DNA of 64,000 nt, taken from positions 1 through 64,000 of the forward strand of contig NC_017042.1 in assembly GCF_000284075.1 (NCBI RefSeq), written 5' to 3'. Below are positions 31,369 to 40,743 of the stretch, one piece after another; position 1 is the first letter of the stretch; each line of letters starts with the position of its first letter. Position numbers and translations under genes: made by a program. The DNA is from Rickettsia rhipicephali str. 3-7-female6-CWPP. GTDB lineage: Bacteria; Pseudomonadota; Alphaproteobacteria; Rickettsiales; Rickettsiaceae. The notes beneath the pieces are model-generated. The model was not told the DNA's origin. It did not search any database and saw nothing but the letters and a program-made list of their open reading frames with translations.

Positions 31369-31746
31369 TTATATATTATAATGTTTGATATTTCTAGTAA
31401 CTAGTATCATATTGCTTTGTTTTGCCTGTGCAGCTATTAAAGCATCGATTGCATTCGTACTATCAATACTCATTAATTCACCCCACTCCTCACATATTTC
31501 TTTGTCAATATTAAGAATTCTTTCATTATAATCTATTATTATTCTTTCTAACCATTTTTCTAATTTCAAACTTGCTATTTTATCTTTCTTTGCTAATTTT
31601 GATATTTCCTTTCTTATTTCGCCGATAGTAATACAACTTAAGTGTAACTGGCTAGAATGAACAATTGAAAACCATACTGCTATTTGAGAATTGGATTTTT
31701 TCTTTTGAATTTCAGATACAACATTAGTATCTAATAAATATTTCAT
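31369..31746 (-). CDS. vapC: VapC-type PIN-domain toxin
   Basis: A 125-residue PIN-domain ribonuclease, the toxin of a type II module; relatives cut tRNA or rRNA. Acidic residues are in place: Asp6 in LLDTNVVSE, a glutamate in CITIGEIRKE, and aspartates in STNAIDALIAAQAK. The frame is complete. Its ATG overlaps the antitoxin stop as ATGA. Together they look like a functional pair, unlike the other toxin-antitoxin loci of this window. Confidence 0.92.
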   Translation of the reverse strand: MKYLLDTNVVSEIQKKKSNSQIAVWFSIVHSSQLHLSCITIGEIRKEISKLAKKDKIASLKLEKWLERIIIDYNERILNIDKEICEEWGELMSIDSTNAIDALIAAQAKQSNMILVTRNIKHYNI

Positions 31747-31988
31747 AATTCAAAATCTCTAGCATACCCTTTTGCTCTCTGAATATCCAAATTATCTATC
31801 TTAGGTATGCTCAATAAATATTCTTTAAAATCAGGTTTTTGTTTAGTAAGTTGTTTATAGTCTTTTATACTAATAATTACAACTGCTTCTTCACCCCTTT
31901 TTGTAATACATTGAGGGGTACCATGCATTGCAATATCAATAATATTACTTAACTTATTCTTTGCTTCGTGTAACTGCCATTTATTCAT
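31743..31988 (-). CDS. vapB: Phd/YefM-type antitoxin of the VapC pair
   Basis: An 81-residue antitoxin. WQLHEAKNKLSNIID at the N-terminus and GEEAVVIISIKDYKQL are hallmarks of the Phd/YefM DNA-binding fold. The C-terminal tail should neutralise VapC. GAGGATTTTAT directly precedes the ATG, a strong ribosome site. The upstream gap (31989-32071) contains tctagattgtctaga, a likely operator for autorepression. Confidence 0.88.
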   Translation of the reverse strand: MNKWQLHEAKNKLSNIIDIAMHGTPQCITKRGEEAVVIISIKDYKQLTKQKPDFKEYLLSIPKIDNLDIQRAKGYARDFEL

Positions 31989-32071
31989 ATAAAATCCTCA
32001 TATAGCTAGATTGTCTAGATTATTATAATATTAAAGATTCAAAAAAATAAAATATTTTTTAATTTGAGGTC
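31989..32071 (-). promoter_or_regulatory. Promoter/operator candidate of the vapBC pair
   Basis: An 83-base gap between queH and the antitoxin start. It holds the short direct/inverted motif ctagattgtctagat and TATAAT-like text (attataatatt). Phd-type antitoxins usually bind palindromes here; the actual site is inferred. Confidence 0.35.
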
Positions 32072-32701
32072 TTAATAATACTCCTTGCCGATCTCGATTT
32101 TAGGGCGATTGTTTGCTACTCGCCAATCGTTAGTATCACGGAAAGAATAAACACAGCCGCAAAATTCTTGTTTATAAAAGTTCTCTTCTTTGGCAATTTC
32201 GTACATTCTGCTAGCACCGCCGTCTTTACGCCAATTATAAGTCCAATAGGTCACCCCTTCATAATGAGATGCCGCCCTAGTTCCTGATTCATTAATTTGG
32301 TTCATATCTTTCCATCTAGAAATACCAAGCGAGCTAGTTATAACTTTAAAGCCGTTCTCATAAGCATATAAAGCCGTACGCTCGAAACGCATATCAAAAC
32401 ACATTGTACAGCGTATACCTCTCTCAGGCTCAAACTCCATCCCTTTAGCACGCCTAAACCAATTTTGCGGATCATAATCTGCATCGATAAATTCTATATT
32501 ATGTTTCTCGGCAAATTTAATATTTTCGTTTTTACGAAGCTCATATTCTTTTTTAGGATGAATATTAGGATTATAGAAAAAAAGCATAAACTTAATGCCG
32601 GTATTGATCATTTTTTCCATTAAAGGACCAACACAAGGAGCACAACAACAATGGAGTAAAACCTTGCTTTCACCGTTTGGTATTTCAAAAACTTCGCTCA
32701 T
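32072..32701 (-). CDS. queH: Epoxyqueuosine reductase QueH
   Basis: A 209-residue QueH-type enzyme, the non-cobalamin alternative to QueG, which makes queuosine from epoxyqueuosine in tRNA. It has [12 protein letters not shown] at residues 16-27 with the vicinal cysteines, [28 protein letters not shown] and C-terminal [10 protein letters not shown], all cluster ligands or family markers. The gene is intact and follows a broken transporter. Confidence 0.92.
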   Translation of the reverse strand: MSEVFEIPNGESKVLLHCCCAPCVGPLMEKMINTGIKFMLFFYNPNIHPKKEYELRKNENIKFAEKHNIEFIDADYDPQNWFRRAKGMEFEPERGIRCTMCFDMRFERTALYAYENGFKVITSSLGISRWKDMNQINESGTRAASHYEGVTYWTYNWRKDGGASRMYEIAKEENFYKQEFCGCVYSFRDTNDWRVANNRPKIEIGKEYY

Positions 32702-32710
32702 TCGCTCATA

Positions 32711-33735
32711 TTAATTTACTAGATTCTTTTTATAGGTTTCTTTATAGAATTTTAGAATTATAGAAGATAACAAGGCAAGTGCAATTAAATAATATGCAAT
32801 AGCATAATTGTCTCCGGTAACTTTCGTTAACATCATTGCTAACATTGGAGCAGTACCGCCAAAATATAGCAGCTGCAAGGTTGTATGAAAGTGCAACACC
32901 GGTAAATCTTATGCTAGTCGGAAATATCTCTACTAAAACCGTTGGAATAGGCCTCATATAAATGCTAATAACTCCAGCAAATATTACTTGAGATATTATA
33001 GCTAATATAGCTAAAGTAAAATTCATCGACCCTAAGGCTACAAAAATAGGATAGACTGATAAAATTAACAAGATAATCCCCCCATATATTAGTACAGGAC
33101 GTCGCCCCACCTTATCCAAAACATACGCAGATATAGGAAATACTATCATCATTACGATTAATATTATACTACTAACAATTGTGCTTTGCTGATTAGCATA
33201 ACCGAGTTGTGTGCATAAAATTACCAATAAAAACCGTAGAAGTATAAAAAGGAGCAGTTACGGTAATATACAGACCAAGTGCGATAATTTTAGTTCTTTT
33301 GGGTATTTTGTTAATGTTTCTCGTAAAGGAAAACGTGCTAAACGCCCTGTTCCTTAGCTTTTTTATAAATAGGACTTTCTGCTAGGTTTTTTCTAATATA
33401 TAAACCTACGGAGCTAATAAATAAACCGGCAATAAAAGGTATCCTCCAACCCCATTCAAATAGCATATCGGCAGGCATAAAATAAGAAAAACCAGCTGCT
33501 GTACCAAGTCCAAGCAGCATACCGCCGCACATACTAACAACTGAGCTACTTCCCCGCAAGTCCTCGCTGCTCGAACGAAGCATGTTCTACAATATACGAA
33601 ATACAACCGCTAAATTCCCCTCCTAAAGAAAAACCTTGTATGAGTCTGATAATAATAGGAGCAACAATTCCAATAGTTTTATAACTTGGTAAGAGCCCTA
33701 TCCCGGCAGTCGTTATTGCCATAGATTCAGTTGGG
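32711..33735 (-). pseudogene. Broken MFS (ProP-like) transporter
   Basis: Read on the minus strand, one transporter of the metabolite:H+ symporter group is spread over at least three frames. It starts inside the protein at TAGIGLLPSYKTIGIVAPIIIRL, with RLIQGFSLGGEFSGCISYIVEHA, then frameshifts near 33570, 33340, 33225 and 32870. It ends with a hydrophobic helix and a lysine-rich tail at 32711. The first transmembrane helices are missing, and the 5' break point abuts a TPR remnant. Nonfunctional. Confidence 0.85.
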
Positions 33736-33742
33736 AAAATAC

Positions 33743-33950
33743 GATTTAGCTTTAGAAGCTTATAATAAGGCAATCGAAGTAGATCCAAGTCATCCTTATG
33801 CCTTAATATAACAATAAAGCAGAAATATTAAGAAAGCTTGAAAAATACGAACTAGCATTTGAAGCATACAATAAAGCATTAGAATTAGAGCCAAATGACT
33901 TTGAGACACAAGCTCAAATACAAGCTATATTAGACATGCAAAAAGGCTAA
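33743..33950 (+). pseudogene. TPR-protein C-terminal remnant
   Basis: The plus-strand frame reads LALEAYNKAIEVDPSHPYAL, shifts frame at about 33806, and continues as AEILRKLEKYELAFEAYNKALELEPND to a stop at 33950. These are two tetratricopeptide repeats. The 5' part of the gene is gone, and its 5' edge is fused to the transporter remnant on the opposite strand, marking an old deletion or rearrangement. Confidence 0.7.
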
Positions 33951-33980
33951 ATAATAGTCATAATTTATTATGACTATTAT
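33951..33980. terminator. Perfect AT-rich hairpin after the TPR remnant
   Basis: ataatagtcataa and its exact complement ttatgactattat, separated by ttta. It directly follows the TPR stop codon. A 7-bp pair tataacg / cgttata lies just beyond. The low GC makes it a weak terminator at best. Confidence 0.5.
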
Positions 33981-34050
33981 AACGTACACACTAATTTGGT
34001 CATAACTATTATAATATACACGTTATAATGGTCAAGCACTTATAACTTAG

Positions 34051-34733
34051 TTATCCTCTAGTGGGAACTACCGGAATTCCTACTTTTGTAAGTTTAGCTC
34101 CTTTTGGCTTTTTAATTCCTGCAAATTTCTGTTCTTCTTGTTGTTTTCGTAGTTTTTCTCCTATTTTTGCAGCTTCTCTGCTACCTTTAAGAGCACTTTT
34201 TACGGGCTTTGTGTTAAGATTCGTAACACCTTTTGAAGTCTTAATACTTTCAATCTTTATCAAAATATTTTACGTCTGTAGCAGTACTTAAATGGTAAAC
34301 TCCGCTACCTTTTTGTATACACTGATTTTGATTTTGTAAAGCTTTACCTTCTAAATCTAAGAATTTACCATTTTTTTTGAAGAATAGTTTCATCAAGCTT
34401 AATATTCTCATCTAATACTACTTTTCTAAAATCACCTACTTCTCCAACTTTTGTACCACTAAGATCATATGCGTAAAGTTTTTCTTCATGGAAATCTAAT
34501 TCGTATTTTTAATAATTCCAAGATAGATTAGAGCTTTGTATCCAAATTACGCTTTACCTCAACTTCTACGGGTCTAGAAAATTCTTTTTCTTTTACTTCT
34601 TCAACTTCTCCTATAACTAATTGCCCATCTATGGGGCTGCCCAGTTCATCTTTAAAATGAATTAATTTGGTATTTTTACCCTATTTAATTCAGTTTCTTC
34701 AGTTTGAAAATGTAGATGTTTTTTTTCTGGCAT
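34051..34733 (-). pseudogene. Eroded unknown gene with a strong ribosome site
   Basis: ATG 34733 follows AAGGAGGAATTT, one of the strongest ribosome sites here. The protein starts MPEKKHLHFQTEETELN and continues over several frames: ELGSPIDGQLVIGEVEEVKEKEFS, YAYDLSGTKVGEVGDFRKVV, LDLEGKALQNQNQCIQKGSGVYHL and finally KSALKGSREAAKIGEKLRKQQ to a stop at 34051. The joined product of about 225 residues looks beta-rich with a basic tail. The family is not recognised. At least four frame changes make it inactive. Confidence 0.6.
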
Positions 34734-34809
34734 AAATTCCTCCTTGAATAAATTGTGGTTTATTTCAAGTGTAAAGGAGTAAATTAAATTTTTGCAAGAA
34801 GTTTTTATT

Positions 34810-34833
34810 GTTAGTTATTTCTCAATAACTAAC
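34810..34833. terminator. Hairpin between dehydrogenase and unknown pseudogene
   Basis: gttagttatt, loop tctc, aataactaac: a perfect 10-bp stem downstream of the minus-strand dehydrogenase. No U-tract follows on the minus strand, so terminator function is uncertain. Confidence 0.4.
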
Positions 34834-34852
34834 CAATATTAAGAATTAAAAA

Positions 34853-35404
34853 CTACTGTGCCGTCCAGCCGCCATCTATCAAGAGTCCACTACCTGTTAT
34901 TGATGAAGCTTTTTCGTCACATAAGAATATTACTAAGTTTGCTATTCCATCAGCTTCTACAAATTTTTTCGTAGCTTGAGATTTAAGGATTACATCCCTT
35001 AACGCTGATTCTTCACTGATATGTCTAGCTTTAGCAGTATCTGCTATTTGATTCCTTACTAAGGGTGTGTTGACGTAACCGGGACAGATAGCATTAACTG
35101 TAATATTATTCTCAGCCACTTCTAAAGCAACGGTTTTGGTAAGTCCAAGGATACCGTGCTTTGCTGCTACATATGCCGACTTGAAGGGTGATGCGACATA
35201 TGCATGAGCGGAAGCGATATTAATAATTCGCCCGAAGCCGTTTTTTTTCATAATCTGTATTGCGTATTTTGTAGTATAGAAAGATGCTATTAAATCTATA
35301 CGCAAAATTTGCTCCCATTTATCTTCAGAAAATTCACCGATAGGAGCAACATGCTGAATACCTGCATTATTTACTAATATGTCTATTTTACCGAATTCTT
35401 TCAT
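34853..35404 (-). CDS. N-terminally truncated short-chain dehydrogenase (3-hydroxybutyrate dehydrogenase-like)
   Basis: A 183-residue short-chain dehydrogenase. It resembles D-3-hydroxybutyrate dehydrogenase: NNAGIQHVAPI, IINIASAHAYVASP with the catalytic serine, SAYVAAKHG with the Tyr-x3-Lys pair, CPGYVNTPL, and a C-terminal IDGGWTAQ. The usual first 70-80 residues, including the TGxxxGIG cofactor loop, are missing. Even so, ATG 35404 is preceded by AAGGAGATAAAA. No upstream frame supplies the missing part; a palindromic element lies 55 bases upstream. Probably a nonfunctional deletion product, although it could be translated. Confidence 0.75.
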   Translation of the reverse strand: MKEFGKIDILVNNAGIQHVAPIGEFSEDKWEQILRIDLIASFYTTKYAIQIMKKNGFGRIINIASAHAYVASPFKSAYVAAKHGILGLTKTVALEVAENNITVNAICPGYVNTPLVRNQIADTAKARHISEESALRDVILKSQATKKFVEADGIANLVIFLCDEKASSITGSGLLIDGGWTAQ

Positions 35405-35458
35405 TTTTATCTCCTTATATAAATACCTTATAAAATATGCACTGTCATACCGTTAAAT

Positions 35459-35552
35459 CGTCATTGCGAGCAGCCATAGGCTGCGTGACAATCTCAGAAC
35501 TTTGGCACTAAATTGCTGCGTCAATTACTTACGTAATTTCCTCGCAATGACG
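35459..35552. repeat. Dispersed palindromic element (cgtcattgcgag family)
   Basis: Bounded by cgtcattgcgagcag and cctcgcaatgacg. It carries the ggctgcgtgacaatctcag module on the left and a taattacttacgtaattt module on the right. It lies upstream of the truncated dehydrogenase, where it could mark the deletion edge. Confidence 0.85.
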
Positions 35553-35666
35553 AGAAAATTAGAACCATGCAACAAAGCTGATTAAGTCACGGGATGACAT
35601 AGTTAATCAAGTAATATTTGTCTTTTATTTAAAAGTAACTTATATTAGATTTCACTTAAAGAAATA

Positions 35667-35831
35667 ATGTATAAATCTATGGAAATTGTTAATAGCGTTG
35701 ATGCATCTGTATCTTGCCAGGGCAAAGAACCTCCATATGACCATCCGAAAGTTTATTTAGAGATAGATAAAGAAAAAAAGGAAGTTATCTGCCCATATTG
35801 TAGTAAGAAATTTAAATTAGTAACAAAATGA
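35667..35831 (+). CDS. Small zinc-finger (CHCC/NDUFS6-like) protein
   Basis: A 54-residue protein with Cys in VSCQG, a conserved YDHPKVYLEI, and ICPYCSKKF near the end. This matches the zf-CHCC domain, related to the NDUFS6 subunit of complex I. Its stop overlaps the mutL start as ATGA (35828-35831). A second ATG at 35679 is an alternative start. The role is uncertain; it may associate with NADH dehydrogenase. Confidence 0.85.
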   Translation: MYKSMEIVNSVDASVSCQGKEPPYDHPKVYLEIDKEKKEVICPYCSKKFKLVTK

Positions 35832-37663
35832 CTATAAAATTTCTGTCAGAAAGTACTATCAACCGAATTGCTGCTGGTGAGGTTATAGAAAGGCCCGCAT
35901 CGGTAGTAAAGGAATTAGTTGAAAATGCTGTTGATGCAAGTAGTACTAAAATAGATATTATTTTAGAACGTGCCGGTAAAAATCTAATCATTATTTCCGA
36001 TGACGGTATCGGTATGACTGATAAGGAATTAGAAATTGCCGTTGAACGTCATACAACTTCTAAGTTTGATGAAAGCGATTTTCTAAATATTCATACTTTC
36101 GGTTTTAGGGGTGAAGCACTGCCGTCTATTGCTGCTATTAGCAAAATGCTAATTACTTCTAAAAAACGAGATGCCGACAAAGCATTTCAGATTAAGTTAA
36201 TTGGCGGCAATGAAAAACAAGTTACTATTTCTGTTCATAATGAAGGTACTAAAATAGAGATACGTGATTTATTTTTCGCAACACCTGCACGTTTAAAATT
36301 TCTTAGAGCCGATAAAACAGAGCTTGCAGCAACTGTAGATGTGGTTAAGAAAATCGCTCTAGCACATCCTGAAATTTCTTTTAGTTTAACACATGACGGC
36401 AAGAATTTATTAAAACTAAAGGGACAAAATAAAGATGCTAAAACTAACCTAAAACAGCGTATAATTGATGTAATAGGTGATGATTTTATAAAAAACGCCG
36501 TTTATATAGACTTCAAAACACCTGATTTCTCTATTTGCGGCTATACTAGTAGCCCGACATATAATAGAGCTTCAAGTGAAGATCAGTTTTTATTTATTAA
36601 TAATAGACCGGTAAAAGATAAATTATTACAGGTAGCTTTAAGGGTAGCATATCAAGATTATTTAGCTCGTGATCGTTATCCGCTATGTGCTATATTCTTA
36701 CAAATCGATCCGCAACTTGTTGACGTTAACGTACATCCGGCAAAAGCAGAGGTTAGGTTTCATGACCCGAATTATGTGCGAAACTTATTAATAGAAGCAA
36801 TTAAAAATGCTTTAACAAATAAAAGCCATGTTATTTCTTCTACTACTATCGCCTCTGATGCTCTTGAGTTATTTAAAAATCCTTTAGTTAACAAACAATC
36901 GCCAGTAAGTAAAGTTATAAAGGTTAATAGTAAATCGGCAGATTATAGACCTACTACTCATTCTACACTTAATACAGTTCCTCAAAATCATGTTTGTCAA
37001 AAATTAATCGATACATTATCACATGCTAAAATAGAACAAGAAGTAGAAAACCGTATAGAATATGAACAGCAAACCCGTAAACAATATAAACTTGGGGCAG
37101 CTAAAGCACAACTTCATACGACTTATATTATTTCACAAACCGAAGATAGTATAGTGATTACCGACCAGCATGCAGCACACGAACGTTTAGGGTATGAAAA
37201 AATAAAAGATTACCTTAAAACGGAAGAGTTAATCAAACAGCGTTTGCTTATCCCTGAGATAGTAGAACTGCCAAATGAAAAAAAAGCAGATTGTTTATAT
37301 GACCATAGAGAAAAACTATATAAACTCGGTTTAACTCTAGAAAAATTCGGCGAAAAATCTATTATAGTAACTGAAATTCCAAATATTCTTGGAGATGTAA
37401 ACGTACAAAAGTTAATTCAAGATCTCGCCGATCATTTATCGGATTTTGGCAAGAATATAGCTTTGACAGAGTTAATCGAGCATGTAACGGAAACTTATGC
37501 CTGTCATTACTCTATTAGAGCAGGACGAAAATTATCGGCAGATGAAATGAATGCCTTACTGCGTCAAATGGAAAATACGCTGCTTTCAGGTCAATGTAAT
37601 CACGGCAGACCTACTTATATTGAGTTGAAGATTAAGGATATCGAACGCTTATTTGGACGGTAA
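35828..37663 (+). CDS. mutL: DNA mismatch repair protein MutL
   Basis: A 611-residue GHKL ATPase that links MutS to strand removal. N-terminal motifs are ELVENAVDASS, DDGIGM and GFRGEALPSIAAIS. The C-terminal domain has the endonuclease metal motif DQHAAHERLGYE starting at Asp446 and CNHGRPTYIEL near the end, so this MutL is predicted to nick DNA itself, in line with the absence of MutH in most bacteria. It overlaps the zinc-finger gene by 4 bases. Confidence 0.97.
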   Translation: MTIKFLSESTINRIAAGEVIERPASVVKELVENAVDASSTKIDIILERAGKNLIIISDDGIGMTDKELEIAVERHTTSKFDESDFLNIHTFGFRGEALPSIAAISKMLITSKKRDADKAFQIKLIGGNEKQVTISVHNEGTKIEIRDLFFATPARLKFLRADKTELAATVDVVKKIALAHPEISFSLTHDGKNLLKLKGQNKDAKTNLKQRIIDVIGDDFIKNAVYIDFKTPDFSICGYTSSPTYNRASSEDQFLFINNRPVKDKLLQVALRVAYQDYLARDRYPLCAIFLQIDPQLVDVNVHPAKAEVRFHDPNYVRNLLIEAIKNALTNKSHVISSTTIASDALELFKNPLVNKQSPVSKVIKVNSKSADYRPTTHSTLNTVPQNHVCQKLIDTLSHAKIEQEVENRIEYEQQTRKQYKLGAAKAQLHTTYIISQTEDSIVITDQHAAHERLGYEKIKDYLKTEELIKQRLLIPEIVELPNEKKADCLYDHREKLYKLGLTLEKFGEKSIIVTEIPNILGDVNVQKLIQDLADHLSDFGKNIALTELIEHVTETYACHYSIRAGRKLSADEMNALLRQMENTLLSGQCNHGRPTYIELKIKDIERLFGR

Positions 37664-37685
37664 CTCGTTTAATTTGAAAAATTGG

Positions 37686-37772
37686 CGTCATTGTGAACGA
37701 CTAAAAGGAGCGTGGCAATCTAGTTTTAATTTCCCGAGATTGCCACACTCCTTTTAGTCGTTCGCAATGACG
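37686..37772. repeat. Near-perfect palindromic element
   Basis: cgtcattgtgaacgactaaa on the left pairs with tttagtcgttcgcaatgacg on the right; internal arms ggagcgtggcaatct and agattgccacactcc. It lies between mutL and rpmG. Confidence 0.85.
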
Positions 37773-37883
37773 TATCTCTCTTTATTTTGCAATGCCTAGT
37801 TTTTACTTGACTATTTTTCAATTTCGTTTTATTCTGCTTTTTTTAGAGTAATAAAATAATATCTTGATTTAAGGTGTCAGCTA

Positions 37884-38054
37884 ATGGCAAAGAAAAATAA
37901 AAATGTTTTGGTAAGGCTAGTAAGTACTGCCGGCACAGGTGTTTTTTGGGTAAAGAAACGCAATCCGAAGACCCAAACTGAGAAGCTTTCTTTTCGTAAG
38001 TATGATAAAGTAGTTAGAAAACATGTTCTTTTTAAAGAAGAAAAAATAAAATAA
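37884..38054 (+). CDS. rpmG: 50S ribosomal protein L33
   Basis: A 56-residue basic ribosomal protein beginning [19 protein letters not shown] and ending KEEKIK. It contains [21 protein letters not shown], the L33 core of the proteobacterial type without the zinc cysteines. It lies 13 bases upstream of rpsP, so the two ribosomal genes are probably co-transcribed. Confidence 0.95.
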
Positions 38055-38067
38055 TTGTAAGTAATAT

Positions 38068-38403
38068 ATGGCAGTAAAAATTCGTTTAGCTAGAGGCGGT
38101 GCTAAAAAGCGTCCTTTTTACCGTGTAGTAGTAGCTAACGCAACAGCACCTCGTGACGGTGACTTTTTAGAAAAAGTCGGAACTTATGATCCAATGCTTG
38201 CTTTAGATAATAGTGAGCGTGTTGTTTTAAAAAAAGATCGTATAGAATATTGGCTGGGCACCGGTGCTAAACCAACTGAGCGAGTCGCAAAATTTATTGA
38301 GCAAGCGGGTGTTACTCTTCCTGAGAAAGTTAAAAAGGAAATGGAAGTGAAAGCAAAAAACCGTAAAGCTAGACCAAGTAAAAAGGAAGCTAAAGAAGCT
38401 TAG
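38068..38403 (+). CDS. rpsP: 30S ribosomal protein S16
   Basis: A 111-residue protein. The first 80 residues are the conserved S16 domain ([46 protein letters not shown]). A lysine-rich tail follows. S16 binds 16S rRNA early in 30S assembly. It follows rpmG closely and is intact. Confidence 0.97.
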   Translation: MAVKIRLARGGAKKRPFYRVVVANATAPRDGDFLEKVGTYDPMLALDNSERVVLKKDRIEYWLGTGAKPTERVAKFIEQAGVTLPEKVKKEMEVKAKNRKARPSKKEAKEA

Positions 38404-38462
38404 TTTATAGTGTATTTTTCGTCATTGCGAGCAGGCATTGATTGTGTGGATCAATTCAGCCC

Positions 38463-38553
38463 CTGTCATCCCGCTATTTGATTGCGGGATTTAGTAAATT
38501 TGACTATTAAAAGTTGTTTGTCTAGATATCGTGGTCAAGCCACGGTATGACAG
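38463..38553. repeat. Dispersed palindromic element (gtcatcccg family)
   Basis: Begins ctgtcatcccgctatttgat and ends aagccacggtatgacag. The arms are degraded compared with the copies at 3787 and 62568. A short cgtcattgcgagcagg piece of the other family lies just upstream (38420). Both sit between rpsP and tRNA-Thr. Confidence 0.7.
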
Positions 38554-38585
38554 CACATATCTCTTCTCTATAATCATATTAATAT

Positions 38586-38660
38586 GCCGGATTAGCTCAG
38601 TGGTAGAGCAACCGCCTTGTAAGCGGTAGGTCATCAGTTCAAATCCGATATCCGGCACCA
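38586..38660 (+). tRNA. tRNA-Thr(TGT)
   Basis: A cloverleaf with acceptor gccggat / atccggc, an encoded ACCA end, and anticodon arm accgc-cttgtaa-gcggt with anticodon TGT. The T loop is agttcaaatcc. It reads ACA and probably other ACN codons. Confidence 0.95.
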
Positions 38661-38709
38661 TCAAAATTTTTCTTGTCATACTGGGGCTATCTTTATATAG
38701 ATACCAAAT

Positions 38710-38812
38710 CGTCATTGCGAGCAGCAGTAGGCTGCGTGGCAATCTCATGAAATAATAACAAACTTCTGAGATTGCTTCGTCGAATTACTGCGTAATTTTT
38801 CTCGCAATGACG
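38710..38812. repeat. Dispersed palindromic element (cgtcattgcgag family)
   Basis: Bounded by cgtcattgcgagcagcagta and tctcgcaatgacg, with internal arms gtggcaatctcatgaaa and gagattgcttcgtcgaatta. It lies between tRNA-Thr and the amidase gene. Confidence 0.85.
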
Positions 38813-38852
38813 ATTTACCGATCCATGCAAGCAAGCTTTCACAAGAATTATT

Positions 38853-39596
38853 ATGATAGTAATCGATAAAACATCTTATAGAGCTGTGGGATTTGATAAA
38901 CGTATTAAATTCCTAGTGCTACATTATACACAGTGTGATTTTAAGCAGTCTTTAGATTTTTTAACCGGTGAAAAGTTAAGTAGCCATTATTTAATAAACA
39001 ATGAAAACCCTGAACATATATTTCAATTAGTAGAAGAGCATGATAGAGCATGGCATGCTGGAGTAAGTTACTGGCAAGGTCAAGAGCGTATTAATGATAC
39101 ATCAATCGGTATTGAAATCGTAAATCCTGCTTTTGAAGTAAATGCAAAAAATAATGATATAGTTTGGCTACCCTATTCGGAAAGGCAAATTAATAGTGTT
39201 ATAAGTTTGTGTAAACAGATTATTGCTAGATATGATATTAAACCTACTAGAGTGGTTGGGCATTCTGATATTGCTCCAGGTAGAAAACAGGACCCTGGCC
39301 CGCTATTTCCTTGGAAACTATTATATGATAACGATATTGGAGCTTGGTATGATGAACAGGTGTTTAACGATCTATTGCCGCAAGTCGACATAACCGATAT
39401 TGCAGCAATTCAGCAAAAATTTATTACATACGGTTATAAACTTGAAGTTACCGGAATTTTAGACTCTAAAATGAAAGATATTATAATTTCGTTTCAAATG
39501 CATTTTCGTCCTAGTAATTTTTCCGGCGATTTGGATGCTGAAACCATAGCAATTTTAGATGCATTAATATTGAAATATACACCTGAATTAATATGA
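38853..39596 (+). CDS. N-acetylmuramoyl-L-alanine amidase with peptidoglycan-binding domain
   Basis: A 247-residue type 2 amidase (AmpD/AmiD group). Likely zinc ligands are His24 in LVLHYTQ and His and Asp in [30 protein letters not shown] and SIGIEIVNP are family marks. The C-terminal third (from about residue 178) is a PG_binding_1 helical domain. No signal peptide is seen, which favours a cytosolic AmpD-like recycling role unless export is unconventional. Its stop overlaps the lipB start by 4 bases. Confidence 0.9.
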   Translation: MIVIDKTSYRAVGFDKRIKFLVLHYTQCDFKQSLDFLTGEKLSSHYLINNENPEHIFQLVEEHDRAWHAGVSYWQGQERINDTSIGIEIVNPAFEVNAKNNDIVWLPYSERQINSVISLCKQIIARYDIKPTRVVGHSDIAPGRKQDPGPLFPWKLLYDNDIGAWYDEQVFNDLLPQVDITDIAAIQQKFITYGYKLEVTGILDSKMKDIIISFQMHFRPSNFSGDLDAETIAILDALILKYTPELI

Positions 39597-40222
39597 TAAG
39601 ATTTATAACTATACCGGATTTTGCGAATTATCAAGTTACTTTGAAATTAATGGAAGATTACGTTAACAAAGTAATTAGTGATCATGAGCCGGAAATTATT
39701 TATTTAGTTGAACATTCGGAAGTATATACAGCCGGTACTAATTATAAACAAGAAGAATTATTAAATTACGGTGATATTCCGGTCATTTACACAGGACGTG
39801 GCGGTAAATTTACTTTTCATGGACCGGGTCAGCGTGTTATTTATCCAATTCTTAATTTAGCTTCACCAAATCGACACAAAGATTTAAAACTATATATAGA
39901 AATGCTTGAAGAATGGATTATCAATAGCTTAAATTATTTTGGAATTAAAGCATATATTATTAAAGATAAAGTAGGAATTTGGGTAAAAGTAAGGAAAGAT
40001 GAATTTGCTAAAATTGCTGCAATAGGTGTTAGAGTAAGAAAATGGGTTACATATCACGGTGTAGCTATAAATATTTCAACAGATTTAAGTAAGTTTAGTG
40101 GGATTATTCCTTGTGGACTTGAAAATTCTTTAGTAACATCTTTAAATCAGTTAGGGATTCATGTTGAAATGTCTGAATTTGATAAAATTATTCAAACTGA
40201 ATTTAATAAAATATTTAAATGA
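39593..40222 (+). CDS. lipB: Octanoyltransferase LipB
   Basis: A 209-residue enzyme that transfers octanoyl groups from ACP to apo-lipoyl domains. Motifs are [19 protein letters not shown] (residues 68-86), the catalytic lysine region [17 protein letters not shown] (Lys140) and GIIPCGL with catalytic Cys174. The gene overlaps both neighbours by 4 bases (ATGA), so amidase-lipB-YdcF-like form a translationally coupled unit. Confidence 0.96.
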   Translation: MIRFITIPDFANYQVTLKLMEDYVNKVISDHEPEIIYLVEHSEVYTAGTNYKQEELLNYGDIPVIYTGRGGKFTFHGPGQRVIYPILNLASPNRHKDLKLYIEMLEEWIINSLNYFGIKAYIIKDKVGIWVKVRKDEFAKIAAIGVRVRKWVTYHGVAINISTDLSKFSGIIPCGLENSLVTSLNQLGIHVEMSEFDKIIQTEFNKIFK

Positions 40223-40734
40223 TCAGAAAATTTTTACTCACAATTTTTGCTCTTTGGGTCGGTGGTTTTGGTTATTATTTATATTTAATAAATTCTTATA
40301 AGCTTAATAGTAATACCACTAATGCAATAATAGTATTTGCAGGAGGAGGACATAAAATTGAAACCGGTAGTGCTTTGCTTAAGGCAGGCTATGCACCTAT
40401 ATTATTTATTACTGGTATAGAATCTACAGAGCAATTAAAAAATTTGTTAAAGGAACGTAATGTTATAGAACAGCAGGTAATACTTGCTCCGAATAAAATA
40501 ATGTCTGAAGAAGATAATATTAAGAAAGCGGTTGATTTTATTGTAACTTACAATCTTACTTCAATAATTTTAGTAGAGCATAATTATAATATGCCTTTTA
40601 TGCTAAATAAGCTTGAAAAAGTGATTCATTCTTCTCATACTATCTATATAGTACCATATCCTGTTTTTTCCAAACAAAAATATGATGTGTTATTAAAATC
40701 CTATCATCGTTATTTAATGAGTATACTCGTTTAA
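40219..40734 (+). CDS. YdcF-like DUF218 membrane protein
   Basis: A 171-residue protein with one N-terminal transmembrane helix (residues about 4-24) and a Rossmann-like DUF218/YdcF domain. The domain shows [29 protein letters not shown], and [10 protein letters not shown]. Its role is unknown; relatives include ElyC/SanA, linked to envelope integrity. It is coupled to lipB by a 4-base overlap and ends convergent to nhaA with 9 bases between. Confidence 0.8.
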   Translation: MIRKFLLTIFALWVGGFGYYLYLINSYKLNSNTTNAIIVFAGGGHKIETGSALLKAGYAPILFITGIESTEQLKNLLKERNVIEQQVILAPNKIMSEEDNIKKAVDFIVTYNLTSIILVEHNYNMPFMLNKLEKVIHSSHTIYIVPYPVFSKQKYDVLLKSYHRYLMSILV

Positions 40735-40743
40735 TTTGCTCCT

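Noticed and set aside
38491-38748. Minus-strand ORF across tRNA-Thr
   Set aside because: It is the complement of the tRNA and flanking repeats, with typical repeat-coded text; no gene.
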